Source: Deinandra increscens subsp. villosa (taxonomy: Eukaryota; Streptophyta; Magnoliopsida; Asterales; Asteraceae). Taken from it: DNA of 64,000 nt. How positions within the stretch are numbered: position 1 is the first letter of the stretch; each line of letters begins with the position of its first letter. Below the pieces are notes generated by a model. That model did not search any database. It was not told where the DNA came from and saw nothing but the letters and a program-made list of their open reading frames with translations. The stretch lies in assembly GCA_039602395.1 (NCBI GenBank), contig JBCNJP010000023.1, positions 88,901,578 through 88,965,577 on the forward strand. Direction: 5' to 3'. A program made the position numbers and the translations under genes. Positions 47,228 through 56,469 of the stretch are shown here, piece by piece.

Positions 47228-47704
47228 TGTAAACTTTGACAATCCAACAAACATACAACTGATTCAACAAGAACAACAAGATCTAATACAATGACTAGAA
47301 GACCTGATCGGATCATCAATGAGATGATCTGAACTACAAATGAACTGAATCAACGTGGAGACGATGAAAACCTATCGAACCCCTAAAAGCTAAGATGAAG
47401 ATGAGGAAAAGACGAAAGCGACTAAGAACTATCTAATTCTCTTAACCCTAATTGTTTGTTAAGAGAACCCTTTATAAATGCTCCAACATACATAACAGCT
47501 CACGACCCGAACATCTTGACCCGCGACTGAACCAACAGCCGGCAACCCAGAACGATCAATAGCCCACTGAGCTTTTTATTAAGCCCAAACCTATAAAACA
47601 AAAACAAAAAAACAACTCAAGTCATAAAATATTTATGATCAGAAAATATATATTTACACACAATATAACAAGTGTTTGAGCTAGTTATGCTATTAATTTT
47701 AACA
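47228..47704 (-). repeat. Copia-1 5' LTR
   Basis: Matches 22436-22904 with several substitutions and small indels. Right flank is taaag. Confidence 0.95.
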
Positions 47705-47707
47705 TAA

Positions 47708-47832
47708 AGATACATCATCATTAGAGAAAAAAAAAACCCCACTTAATATATCTATTGAAAAAGTAATCCCTACATCATCATTAGAGAAAAAAAACCACTT
47801 AATATATTTCTTAAAAAAAGTAATCTCTAAAT
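47708..47832. repeat. ~60-bp tandem duplication next to Copia-1
   Basis: Two copies containing tacatcatcattagagaaaa and cacttaatatat, followed by aaagtaatc. Confidence 0.75.
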
Positions 47833-48604
47833 TGATGTTACTTTAAGAATGATTATTTCATAAGTGAGAGACCAACAAATATGAAAGATGTTTATTAATT
47901 TGTCTTATCATCCTGTTTATAAGATTGGAGAGTCTTTTTTTTTTTTTTTTTTTTTATCAAATAGGTGTTAGAGGAAAAAGTATTTATCAAAATGGTGTTT
48001 ATCACAAAGTATATATTAAAATAGTGTATGTTTTATTTTTACTTATTCTCACTCCATTTAATTGGATAATAAACAATTTATACTTATAATACATCATTTG
48101 AAAAGAGGTTAAAAAGGTTTTTTTTAGAAAATGTTATAAATAATATGTTTTGCTACAAATGATATTTTTAAAAGGTTTGTTTTTTCTTTTAATTGCTTTT
48201 ACTGCTTTTTTAATTCTTCATAAAACGTTTTGGCGGTTACTATGGTTTGAAACTAGCCAAAATGGTATACGCCTCTAATAATAATATTTTATAGAATGCT
48301 TACAAAAATGTTTAAAACATCTATCTTTTTTTAACATCTCTAACAGCAAAAAAATGTATTTATTACACACAAAACTTTTAAACGCTTATAAATAAAAATT
48401 TTAAAAAAAGTTCAGAAAATATTTTACAGATGTAAAAAAACCATCAAAATATATTTGTTTTTAGTCGTTAAAGTGGTACCAAAACGGTGGTATCAAAATT
48501 CAAGTATAATACGGTATCATTACCGTATCTAATAGACAATTTCGGGATGAAATTTGATATTTTTTAAAATCATTTCCAGTTTGGTATTTTCGATACCAGT
48601 ACGA

Positions 48605-49360
48605 GGGTAAAGTTCTAGTACAAACCAATATTATTGTAAGAACTAATGTAAGAACCATTAAATTTCAATTGAATGAAGGTTATTTAGATAATTTTTATGA
48701 TTCTTCTTCTTTTTTCTTTCATGTCTATACACATAATGGCAACTTAACGACCCAAAAAAACAAAAAACTAAACAAAAATCGTTTTTTTTGTAAGTCCGAC
48801 TATGTTGCATATACGCAACATATGAAAACATATAATGTTGCACATATGCAACATATGAAAAGTATAATGTTGCATATATGCAATATGGTATGTTGTATAT
48901 ACAACATATGAAACATATCATGTTGCACATATGAAACATATCATGTTGCACATATGAAACATATCATGTTGCACATATGAAACATATAATGTTGCATATA
49001 TGCAACATATGAAACATATAATGTTGCATTTATGCAACATATGAAACATACCATGTTGCATATATGCAACATTTTATGTTTCATATGTTGCATATATGCA
49101 ACATAGTCGGACAGGAAAAAAAACAAAAAAAAACTTTTTTTAAGTCATTGGGTGGATATATGTGAAATTAAATAAAAAAAAAATATCAAATTACCTAAAA
49201 AACTTTATTTGGAAATAATTTTCCCTTAGTTCTTATAAGTTTGTACAATAGAATGTAGTGGAGGAATTAAAAAGAAAGGATAAAATTACTTAATTATCCC
49301 TCATTTAAGTTGGTTCTTAAGTTCTTACAATAGATAATGGTTCTTACATGAACTTTACCC
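48605..49360. mobile_element. MULE-type foldback element with palindromic minisatellite, 756 bp
   Basis: Inverted ends gggtaaagttc / gaactttaccc with further pairing of ttgtaagaac and gtaagaacca. Flanked by a perfect 10-bp duplication accagtacga (48595-48604, 49361-49370), a size that fits MULEs. Confidence 0.8.
48795..49112. repeat. Palindromic minisatellite (TATGTTGCATATATGCAACATA)
   Basis: About nine copies of a ~32-36-bp unit built from atgttgcatatatgcaacat and gaaacatata. The array is bounded by an inverted pair gtccgactatgttgcatata (48795) / tatatgcaacatagtcggac (49093-49112). Because units are self-complementary, both strands give similar artefactual frames. Confidence 0.9.
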
Positions 49361-49479
49361 ACCAGTACGATACCGAGTACAACCAATATTTTTTTTTTAA
49401 TTTCTTTATATATTTTTTTAAAGAACCAGATGATTCTTAAAATATTTTTTAAATTTTTTTATTTTAACGTGAAAAAAAA

Positions 49480-49818
49480 GGAAAATTGGATTTTAATAAT
49501 CCAAGTTATTACCAATTGGCCAATATTAATCCCAATTTCAAAATTGGCCTACATTAATCCCAATAATTAAGGTGTTGGATTTCATTGGACCCCCGTTAAG
49601 TTTTCCTTAACTCCGTTAGTTTTTTGCTGACGTGGCACTAATTAATATAAGCCACGTGGCTGCCACGTCAGCAAAAAACAAACGGAGTTAAGGGAAACTT
49701 AACGGGGGTCCAATGAAATCCAACACCTTAATAATTGGGATTAATGTAGGCCAATTTTGAAATTGGGATTAATATTGGCCAATTGGTAATAACTTGGATT
49801 ATTAAAATCCAATTTTCC
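49480..49818. mobile_element. MULE-type MITE, almost perfect 339-bp palindrome
   Basis: Inverted repeats of over 150 bp each side start ggaaaattggattttaataa. The centre is ccacgtggctgccacgtcag-like. Flanks are a perfect 9-bp duplication GAAAAAAAA (49471-49479, 49819-49827). The terminal motif matches that of the MULE at 35666-39368. Confidence 0.9.
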
Positions 49819-49844
49819 GAAAAAAAATATATATATTTTTAAAA

Positions 49845-50702
49845 CTTTTCTTTGATTGAAGAGCCCAACTGAATAGGAATGTCACAATGGATTCGTTGAT
49901 AAAAAAGAATTTACATTGTCCTTCGGATATTTGTAAATTGTGCGGGGAAGGCTCGGAGTCGGTCACACATATCTTCACGAGTTGTAGTTTCGTGGTGGGG
50001 GTGTGGCAAGGTGTTGCGTCTTGGTGTAGCATCCCTTTCCCATGGGCGTTTTCTATATATGATTTGCTAAAGCTCTATTTAGATAAAAATATCGAGGAAA
50101 AGAAGAAAGAAATGGTGTATGCGGTCATTTTTACGTCATGTTAGTGTATTTGGAGAGAAAGAAAGAAAGTTGTTTTCAACGGGAAATCCCCTTCGGTGAG
50201 CAAAGTGGTTAAAACATCAAGACTTGGAGTTAAATTGGGTGAAAAATAGATGCAGGAAATTGGTGGATTGGTAGTTTTGTGTCATGTAACCTTTTGTTTT
50301 TGTGGTGTTTTTTTTCCCTGTACTAGTGTTGTGCTCCTTAGCGGCTTGTTAGGTCATCCGTAGTGGGACGTCATCCCACCAAAAACTTAACATGGAGCCC
50401 CTTATAGCGTCCCACACCACTACGCCAGGGCTCCATGTTAGCTTTTCCCCTCTTTGGCTCCCCCACTTGAATATTATTGGTCCATTAATTGCAGCTTTGT
50501 TTTTTATTGGTTTTATTTTAATTTTTTTAATTTTCTTTTAAATGAATGACACTAGTAATATAACCCCCTCCCACTACACCACTTTCATCATAAAGACCCT
50601 CTTGCTGACATGGACGCCACATGGCGCGTAACCCCCAAGGGGTTCCATCCACTACACATAGCCTTAAGGGCTTTTGGTGATTTCAATAAAATGCCGTTAA
50701 AA
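49845..50702 (+). pseudogene. LINE ORF2 3' fragment (zf-RVT), interrupted by a MITE
   Basis: Plus-strand frame: LNRNVTMDSLIKKNLHCPSD, ICKLCGEGSESVTHIFTSC (zinc-binding CX2C...HX4C), a stop, then CIWRERKKVVFNGKSPSVSK. The 3' end, after the MITE, is gatttcaataaaatgccgtt followed by aaaaat. It is the same family as the fragment at 51325-51892 (shared NRCxKxxDW and tail). Confidence 0.8.
50352..50663. mobile_element. PIF/Harbinger-like MITE, 312 bp
   Basis: Inverted ends ggtcatccgtagtggga / tccatccactacacatagcc, with TTA duplication at 50349-50351 and 50664-50666. It is inserted in the LINE 3' UTR and related to the element ending at 17015. Confidence 0.8.
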
Positions 50703-50815
50703 ATAAAGTAAATTTAAAACAAACACTATTTTGGTAAATACTTTTTAATCAACACCATTTTGGTAAATACTTTTTCCACCAACACCTATTTGATAAAAAA
50801 AACTCCAAGATCGGA

Positions 50816-51311
50816 TATGGGTGAGCATGAGTAACATCTGATGTTTCAGTTTTTCAAATCTATTTAATTCGTTATAATCAGTTCGGTTAATTTGGTTGTT
50901 AAAAGATGGTTTGATTAATTAGTTTAATCGTGTCATTTAGTGACTAGCCCACTTAATAGAGACTTTATCTTTTTAGTTGGAGGTCTGGGGTTTAAATCCA
51001 GAAAATAATGTAAATAGTGAAATTTAGTTTATGAAATAATTTAGGAGTGTAATATTATGATAGATTCAACCGTTTAAAAAGAAAGTTTAACCGCATGTCT
51101 TGGACGTTGATGAAATATTCAAGCTAATCTTAATTAATAACCTCAACTATATTCTGAGTTAGATAAAAGGTCATCAATATTTTAATTCACATATACATAA
51201 AAATAAACAACTAATATGTTATTTATAAAGCACATATTAAGTGTTATGAATAATTATTATATGATTATTCATATTTTTTTAATTTTTGTTTCATTATTCT
51301 GTATTATGTTG
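50816..51311. other. AT-rich DNA, no feature seen
   Basis: No coding-like frame or repeat ends. Confidence 0.5.
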
Positions 51312-51324
51312 TATTAATATATAC

Positions 51325-51892
51325 TTTTTTTTTAACGGCAAAATTTTATTAAAACCACACCCCCAAAGCAAGAAGCTTAAACAAGGATGGGCCACCAAAA
51401 CAACACCAAATTACATAGTACAAAAGGAACCCCAATCAATCGGCTTTTTGCATCTATTATCAAGCCACAACTTAGCCCACACCTTAATATCACTAATCAC
51501 CTTACTCACCGATGGTCTCCGACTCCCAAAAGTTACCTCGTTCCTTTCTCTCCAAATACACCAACACACGGTGAAGATGATGCCTTGAACAATCTTCCTT
51601 TTCTTATCGTGAATATTGACCGTCATGTGGAAGTTGAGCACGTCATCCACCGAAAAAGCAAACATTTGCGGAACGTTGCACCAATTTGATAACCACCACC
51701 AAATAGCCATTGAGAACCCGCAGCCCGTAAAAATATGCAGCGCCGATTCCGGTCCGTCATCACATAACTTGCACACCTCCGACGGCCCAGTCACATTCCT
51801 CTTTATTAAAGCGTCCGCCGTAGCAATACGATCTCTTCTCACCCTCCACAAAAGAATGTTTACTTTGACAGGAACAAGTTTACACCACCTCA
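51325..51892 (-). pseudogene. 5'-truncated LINE insertion, 568 bp
   Basis: Flanked by a perfect 13-bp duplication tattaatatatac (51312-51324, 51893-51905), with the poly-A tail at 51325 on the minus strand. The open frame (to 51411) encodes WCKLVPVKVNILLWRVRRDR, CKLCDDGPESALHIFTGC and CIWRERNEVTFGSRRPSVSK, the zf-RVT end of L1-type ORF2. This remnant has no stop before 51411, so it is younger than the copy at 49845. Confidence 0.9.
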
Positions 51893-51905
51893 TATTAATA
51901 TATAC

Positions 51906-53046
51906 TCTATAAATAGTTAAATAGTGATTTGTGTACATGATGATGAAGATTAATAATAATATGAGTTGTATTGACTACTCCACTATCTTTTTCTTTCTCT
52001 ATATTCATATATACAATTATATATTTAGATTGTTATTGGGTTATTGTTATAAACACGTTATCAATATGGGATCATCATAAGGTATGTTAACATTGGCTAG
52101 TTAACTTATTTTTCCTTCTACTTCCAATCTCTTAAATACTCCATGTTGTAATTCATACAATTTTGGGTTGAATTGAAATTTATATGTATTGTTTCAATAT
52201 AATTATGGATTATTCATCAAACTTATTTAAATCGGTTTAGTATAAATTGTAGTTATATTTTTTTTAAAAAACAATATTCATGGTTTATATTAAAAAGAAT
52301 GTTCTTCATATTATTAAAGGAAAATAAGTTATAAAATTAAAATTAGGGGTGAGTATGTTGGATACAATGTGTAATTTCAATAGATATACAAGGATGAGAA
52401 ATGTAATTTCCTGTGTTTCAGTTTGTATAGATACTTAGCTGCTGTTATTAATAAGATGCACGTATTTAGTTTTTCTCAAATCATTTTTGATATAGTTTGT
52501 TATTCAGTTTCTCCATCTCAATTCAATTTTTCTGTATTTTTGACCTGATTTCAATCATGAAATAAGTAAGTTCTTGATCCATTATATCCTCATCCTTCCT
52601 ATGTAACGCGAGGTGAAGAACACCGGCGAGAAATGGCATCTACCGAAGGTTTGTATCACTAAACGAGTTGAAACTTGATAATAATAATGAACTAGATGAT
52701 GATGAAAGTGTAAAGGGTTCTATGGTCTAGCGTTGTATCATTAAGTAATTAAGTTTGATGTAAAAATTTGATAAATTAAGTTAGTTTATATTTGATCTTA
52801 AAAAAAATATTATTTTTCTATCCTTTAACGACTGAATTCATCAGCCATACAACGTCAATGATACTCGCATCATATGGTGAGAGCTAGTGTTCCTATGATT
52901 CCTGTGAATCTTCGGATGTCACCTCACGCTCATATAGTGTAGTGAATCGTTAATAATAAATGTATCTTAAAATTTGTCAATATTTTTTATATAATAATAA
53001 TGATATCAAAACTTCTTAACACATACTTCCTGTTGAAAATCTCATA
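51906..53046. other. AT-rich intergenic DNA
   Basis: No gene recognised. A stretch from 52358 (tgttggatacaatgtgtaat) to about 52600 looks Copia-LTR-like but its borders and target duplication could not be defined. Confidence 0.4.
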
Positions 53047-53156
53047 CACTGTGTTCCCGAGTTCACTTAAGAAGGGAAAAGAAATGATATATAAAAATAC
53101 TTGTGTTCCTAAGTTTCATTTAAGGATGGAAAATAAATGAAAATAAATCATATTGT

Positions 53157-53784
53157 TGTTATGGGTCAAATTCCAAGCACCCGGCTGAGAAGCTTGATCA
53201 TGCAGGAATCCGGGAATCCCAAGGATTCTCGACAGGTTACGTTATTTGTTATTTATTTAAATATCCTTTACTTGCTAATAGCCACGTGATTAATTTCAAT
53301 GGCAGGTAAGCAAGGTTTAACCTTCCTAAGGAATCGGTCAATTAGCGCTGACGTGGCAATAACGAACGTGGACTGAGTGGTGAACTTCTTCAAACGGCTA
53401 ATGGACGTGGTCAAGAGGATCCCTGATTTCTCGGATAATTAGTTATTTCTGTTTGTAGCTATAAATGGGACATGATCGAATTAGGAAACACAACACAACA
53501 CACGACACTCTGAATATTGTAACACTTAGCATTCGATCATCGTCTCCACCACTGTAATCGAATTCTTACTTTATAAAAGCTTTAGGTAGCAGGCGCTTTG
53601 AGCCAGCTCCCGAGGTTTTTACTAGGATTCTCAGAGGCAACTCTCAGGATTCCGGGTTTCCCTCGTATATCATCGTGTCATTTGCATTACTTTTTCTTTA
53701 TCTTTGAACCAGACTTCTTAGCACCTCACCCCACATTCTAAGTTTGGAATACGAGATTGCCTCGTGCAATTTTTGACCAAAACA
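53157..53784 (+). repeat. Tat-type element 5' LTR
   Basis: TGTTATGGGTCAAATTCC ... TTTGACCAAAACA. It differs from the 3' copy at about 53594 (a/g in gagccrgctc) and 53624 (a/g in ttactrggatt). Confidence 0.95.
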
Positions 53785-53785
53785 G

Positions 53786-53803
53786 TTTGGCGCCCACCGT
53801 GGG
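53786..53803 (+). promoter_or_regulatory. Tat-type primer-binding site
   Basis: tttggcgcccaccgtggg follows the LTR after one base. This TTGGCGCC-type PBS is usual for Athila/Tat elements. The tRNA species is not assigned here. Confidence 0.8.
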
Positions 53804-53874
53804 GCAAAACGGTGCAAAACTTCATTTACTCTATCATATCCGCGGGATCTTCGGGCATAAGCAAGATCAACACG

Positions 53875-56406
53875 ATGTCTTCCTCTGAAAACCAGCCGAG
53901 GGACACTGGAGTGTTCATGCCAGCAGTTAGCGCGTCACTTCCTCCCATCCCAAGGAGAGATGTAGCGAAACAGAAAGGACCGCAAATTCCTGTTTTCTCG
54001 GGATCTCAGGGTGAGCGTATTGATCCTGTTATTACTAACCATGATATTTTTGCTTTGATTCAACAGATGAAATCTCAAGCGGAGCAGCAGGAAAGAACCA
54101 CTAAACAAGTGATGAAAGAGCTTGAGGAGCTTAAGAAATCTAGAAAATCGGTCGATGAAGAAAGCCCTTTATATCCCAGGAATCTTGACTTTGGTGTGTC
54201 GGGATCCCTGGCCAAAGATCGTCTCAAAACAAGAGCATCAACTGCCGCCAATAGAGGCTCCTCGGCAACTTTCACAACGTGCCCTCCAATCGTCAGTCAT
54301 CAGAAGCAGGTGTCTGGGATCCCGGAAAGCTATTATCAGGAATCCTCGAAGTCGCGTGATTACGATTTCTGGGAATCCCAACCAATGGGGGACCGGGAGT
54401 ATTCTGCTTCTCAGCCTCGTCCCAAGGCTAAGGAGCCCAAAGGATACCGCTATACTGATCCGTTCATCATCTCAGACGCCGGTCCTGCAAGACCTTCAGA
54501 AGTTCACCAAGGAGATTTCATTCCTATGCAGGATCCTGAAACAACCGAGTTTCCAGTATTCAGAAACTCACGACAAGAGCAAAGTCCCAGAACCAGGGAC
54601 ACATATGCAGGGAGAATTCCTAACCCTAGTTATAATGTGCCTAACACAACTGTTATGCAGGATACAGGAATTCCACCTCAATTTCTCAGGGAACTTCAGA
54701 AACTCAAGGAGATGATAGCTAGCGTCCCGGGAATCATCAAACCTATTCCTGAAGTCCCTCTAGAGAGTCACAGGATATCAAGATTTACGAGGCCCATATG
54801 CGACGTGGAGATTCCGAAGCGTTTCCAGACCCCTAGCATGAAATTATACGATGGGACGACGGATCCCGAAGAGCATGTGGCTCACTACAGGGAGAGGATG
54901 GAAATCAACCCAATTCCCGCTGATATCAAGGAAGCCTGTCTTTGCAAAGGCTTCGGTTCAACTTTGACAGGACCAGCCATGAAATGGCTACTGAGTATTC
55001 CTCCCAATACTATAACTTCGTTTTCTCATTTAGTTAATTTATTTAATAATCAGTTTTCTTGCAGCAGAACCTTTGAGAAACTCACGGGTGATCTTTACCG
55101 AGTGGTCCAGAAGCCATCGGAACCCCTCAGGGATTATATATCCAGATTTGGCCGGGAATCCCTTGAGATTCCAAATTTGGACATGGCGGCTGCTGTGGAA
55201 GCGTTCAAAATGGGACTCTCTAAGGATTCCCGATTTTATGACGATTTGGTTATGACCCCATGCAGGAACCTCGATGAAGTAAGAAGTCGGGCTCTGAGGT
55301 TCATTCGTCTAGAGGATGACAAGATAATTCATCAAAGAGAAGAAGCTGCGAGGAATGATCGAAATTCCAGGAAGTCTGAATCTTCCGGGAAATATTATAA
55401 CTCCAAACCGTACTCTCGAGGAGATAATCAAAGGATCAATGCTGTAGACGAAGAAGAGGACAATGAAGAATATCCTAAAATTTCTGAATATTGTTTCTCT
55501 TGTGATATTGCCGGTCTAATGTGTGCTATGCAGGACTTAGGAGAAAAGGCAAGATGGCCCAAGAAAGGTGACAAACAGGGATCCTGGAAGGACAAATCTA
55601 AATGGTGTGCCTTCCATGAAGATTTCGGGCATCACACCGATGAATGCATTGCACTCAGGAAAGAGATTGGGTATTTGTTGAGCAAGGGGCATCTCAAAGA
55701 ACTTCTCGGCAGGAAGAAGAGCCGAACTCAGGAACCCGAGAAGTCCCAACAGCGAGCAGCTTCTCCGCCTCCGGATGCTCCAATTATTCATTTCATATCA
55801 GGAGGCTCAGACATATGTGGAACCTCTTACTCGTCTGCAAGGAAGCATGTTAAACAGTCGAAGAATGAGAAGAATGAGAAGCCTACGAAGACTTCACGTT
55901 TAACTGAAGAAAAGCTTATCTCGTTTGACGAGTCCGACAGAAGCGACATCCAGGATCCCCATCATGATAGTTTAGTCATTACTTTACATATTGCTAACTG
56001 CGTTGTACGCAGGATTCTGGTGGATAACGGAAGCTCAGTAAATATCATTCATCTGGAAGTATTGAAAAAGATGAACATACCAGAAGGCGACATAATTCCA
56101 AGATCCTCAGTCCTTGTTGGATTCAGTGGAGAAACCAAGAATACGATTGGGGATATCCGGCTTCCTATTTATATCGAAGGGGTAAACTGTGTTCAAAAAT
56201 TTTGTGTTATTGACTCACTCTCTTGTTGCAATGTTATTTTAGGTAGGCCCTGCATTCATGAAATGAAAGCTGTACCATCAACCTACCACCAGTGCATCAA
56301 ATTCCCAACATCCTGGGGAGTTGTTCGGATAGAGAGCGACCAACAAGAAGCCAAGAACTGCTATCTCACTTCAATGAGAAAAGCAGCTAAGCTTAACTCA
56401 GCATAG
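53875..56406 (+). CDS. Tat-type Gag-protease, 843 residues
   Basis: I chose the ATG at 53875, the first ATG after the PBS (the frame is open upstream through the PBS into the LTR). Contents: a variable N-terminus; a coiled stretch (QQMKSQAEQQERTTKQVMKE); the retrotransposon gag domain (KLYDGTTDPEEHVAHYRERM, MKWLLSIPPNTI, FEKLTGDLYRVVQKPSEPLR); a Cys/His motif (WCAFHEDFGHHTDECIAL); a basic linker; and an aspartic protease with LVDNGSSVNII and CNVILGRPCIHEM. The active site reads DNG rather than DTG/DSG, a variant I recall in Tat elements. It forms capsid and processes the polyprotein. It ends at TAG 56404, in frame with pol. Confidence 0.93.
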   Translation: MSSSENQPRDTGVFMPAVSASLPPIPRRDVAKQKGPQIPVFSGSQGERIDPVITNHDIFALIQQMKSQAEQQERTTKQVMKELEELKKSRKSVDEESPLYPRNLDFGVSGSLAKDRLKTRASTAANRGSSATFTTCPPIVSHQKQVSGIPESYYQESSKSRDYDFWESQPMGDREYSASQPRPKAKEPKGYRYTDPFIISDAGPARPSEVHQGDFIPMQDPETTEFPVFRNSRQEQSPRTRDTYAGRIPNPSYNVPNTTVMQDTGIPPQFLRELQKLKEMIASVPGIIKPIPEVPLESHRISRFTRPICDVEIPKRFQTPSMKLYDGTTDPEEHVAHYRERMEINPIPADIKEACLCKGFGSTLTGPAMKWLLSIPPNTITSFSHLVNLFNNQFSCSRTFEKLTGDLYRVVQKPSEPLRDYISRFGRESLEIPNLDMAAAVEAFKMGLSKDSRFYDDLVMTPCRNLDEVRSRALRFIRLEDDKIIHQREEAARNDRNSRKSESSGKYYNSKPYSRGDNQRINAVDEEEDNEEYPKISEYCFSCDIAGLMCAMQDLGEKARWPKKGDKQGSWKDKSKWCAFHEDFGHHTDECIALRKEIGYLLSKGHLKELLGRKKSRTQEPEKSQQRAASPPPDAPIIHFISGGSDICGTSYSSARKHVKQSKNEKNEKPTKTSRLTEEKLISFDESDRSDIQDPHHDSLVITLHIANCVVRRILVDNGSSVNIIHLEVLKKMNIPEGDIIPRSSVLVGFSGETKNTIGDIRLPIYIEGVNCVQKFCVIDSLSCCNVILGRPCIHEMKAVPSTYHQCIKFPTSWGVVRIESDQQEAKNCYLTSMRKAAKLNSA

Positions 56407-56469
56407 CAATCAAAGAAACTGGCACTTCAACTTCAGGAAGAAAAAGAATCAGTTGCGAAGGAAGTTTAG

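Larger units (their letters stand above)
22436..47704 (-). mobile_element. Copia-1: old minus-strand Ty1/Copia element, host of the nest
   Basis: LTRs are at 47228-47704 (5') and 22436-22904 (3'), about 470 bp, with TG...CA ends and a perfect TAAAG duplication (22431-22435, 47705-47709). The PBS TGGTATCAGAGC (minus) is at 47216-47227 and the polypurine tract just right of 22904. Subtracting all nested insertions and their duplications leaves an internal region of about 5.0 kb, normal for Copia. Gag, protease, integrase, RT and RNase H remnants lie in order from right to left. Many stops make it non-autonomous. Confidence 0.95.
47930..50815. mobile_element. Composite bounded by ~100-bp inverted repeats
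   Basis: Bases about 47950-48030 (tttatcaaataggtgttaga, then ggaaaaagtatttatcaaaa and tggtgttt) recur inverted at about 50705-50800. The 2.9-kb interior holds two MULE foldbacks, a LINE fragment and a Harbinger-like MITE. No target duplication was found, so a single mobile unit is not proven; it may be two inverted copies of one repeat. Confidence 0.45.

Noticed and set aside
48795..49112. CRISPR-like array
   Set aside because: Units are contiguous palindromes with no unique spacers, and the context is a plant transposon.
48658..49126. Cys/His/Met-rich frames on both strands
   Set aside because: They are translations of the palindromic minisatellite and appear in both strands for that reason.
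52358..52620. Copia-type solo LTR beginning tgttggatacaatg
   Set aside because: No matching CA end or 5-bp duplication could be found.
52630..52660. Gene start MASTEG with donor-like GTTTGT
   Set aside because: No downstream exon or coding signal was found in the following AT-rich sequence.
54122..54715. 197-codon frame overlapping gag in another phase
   Set aside because: It is a shadow of the long gag frame with no family resemblance.
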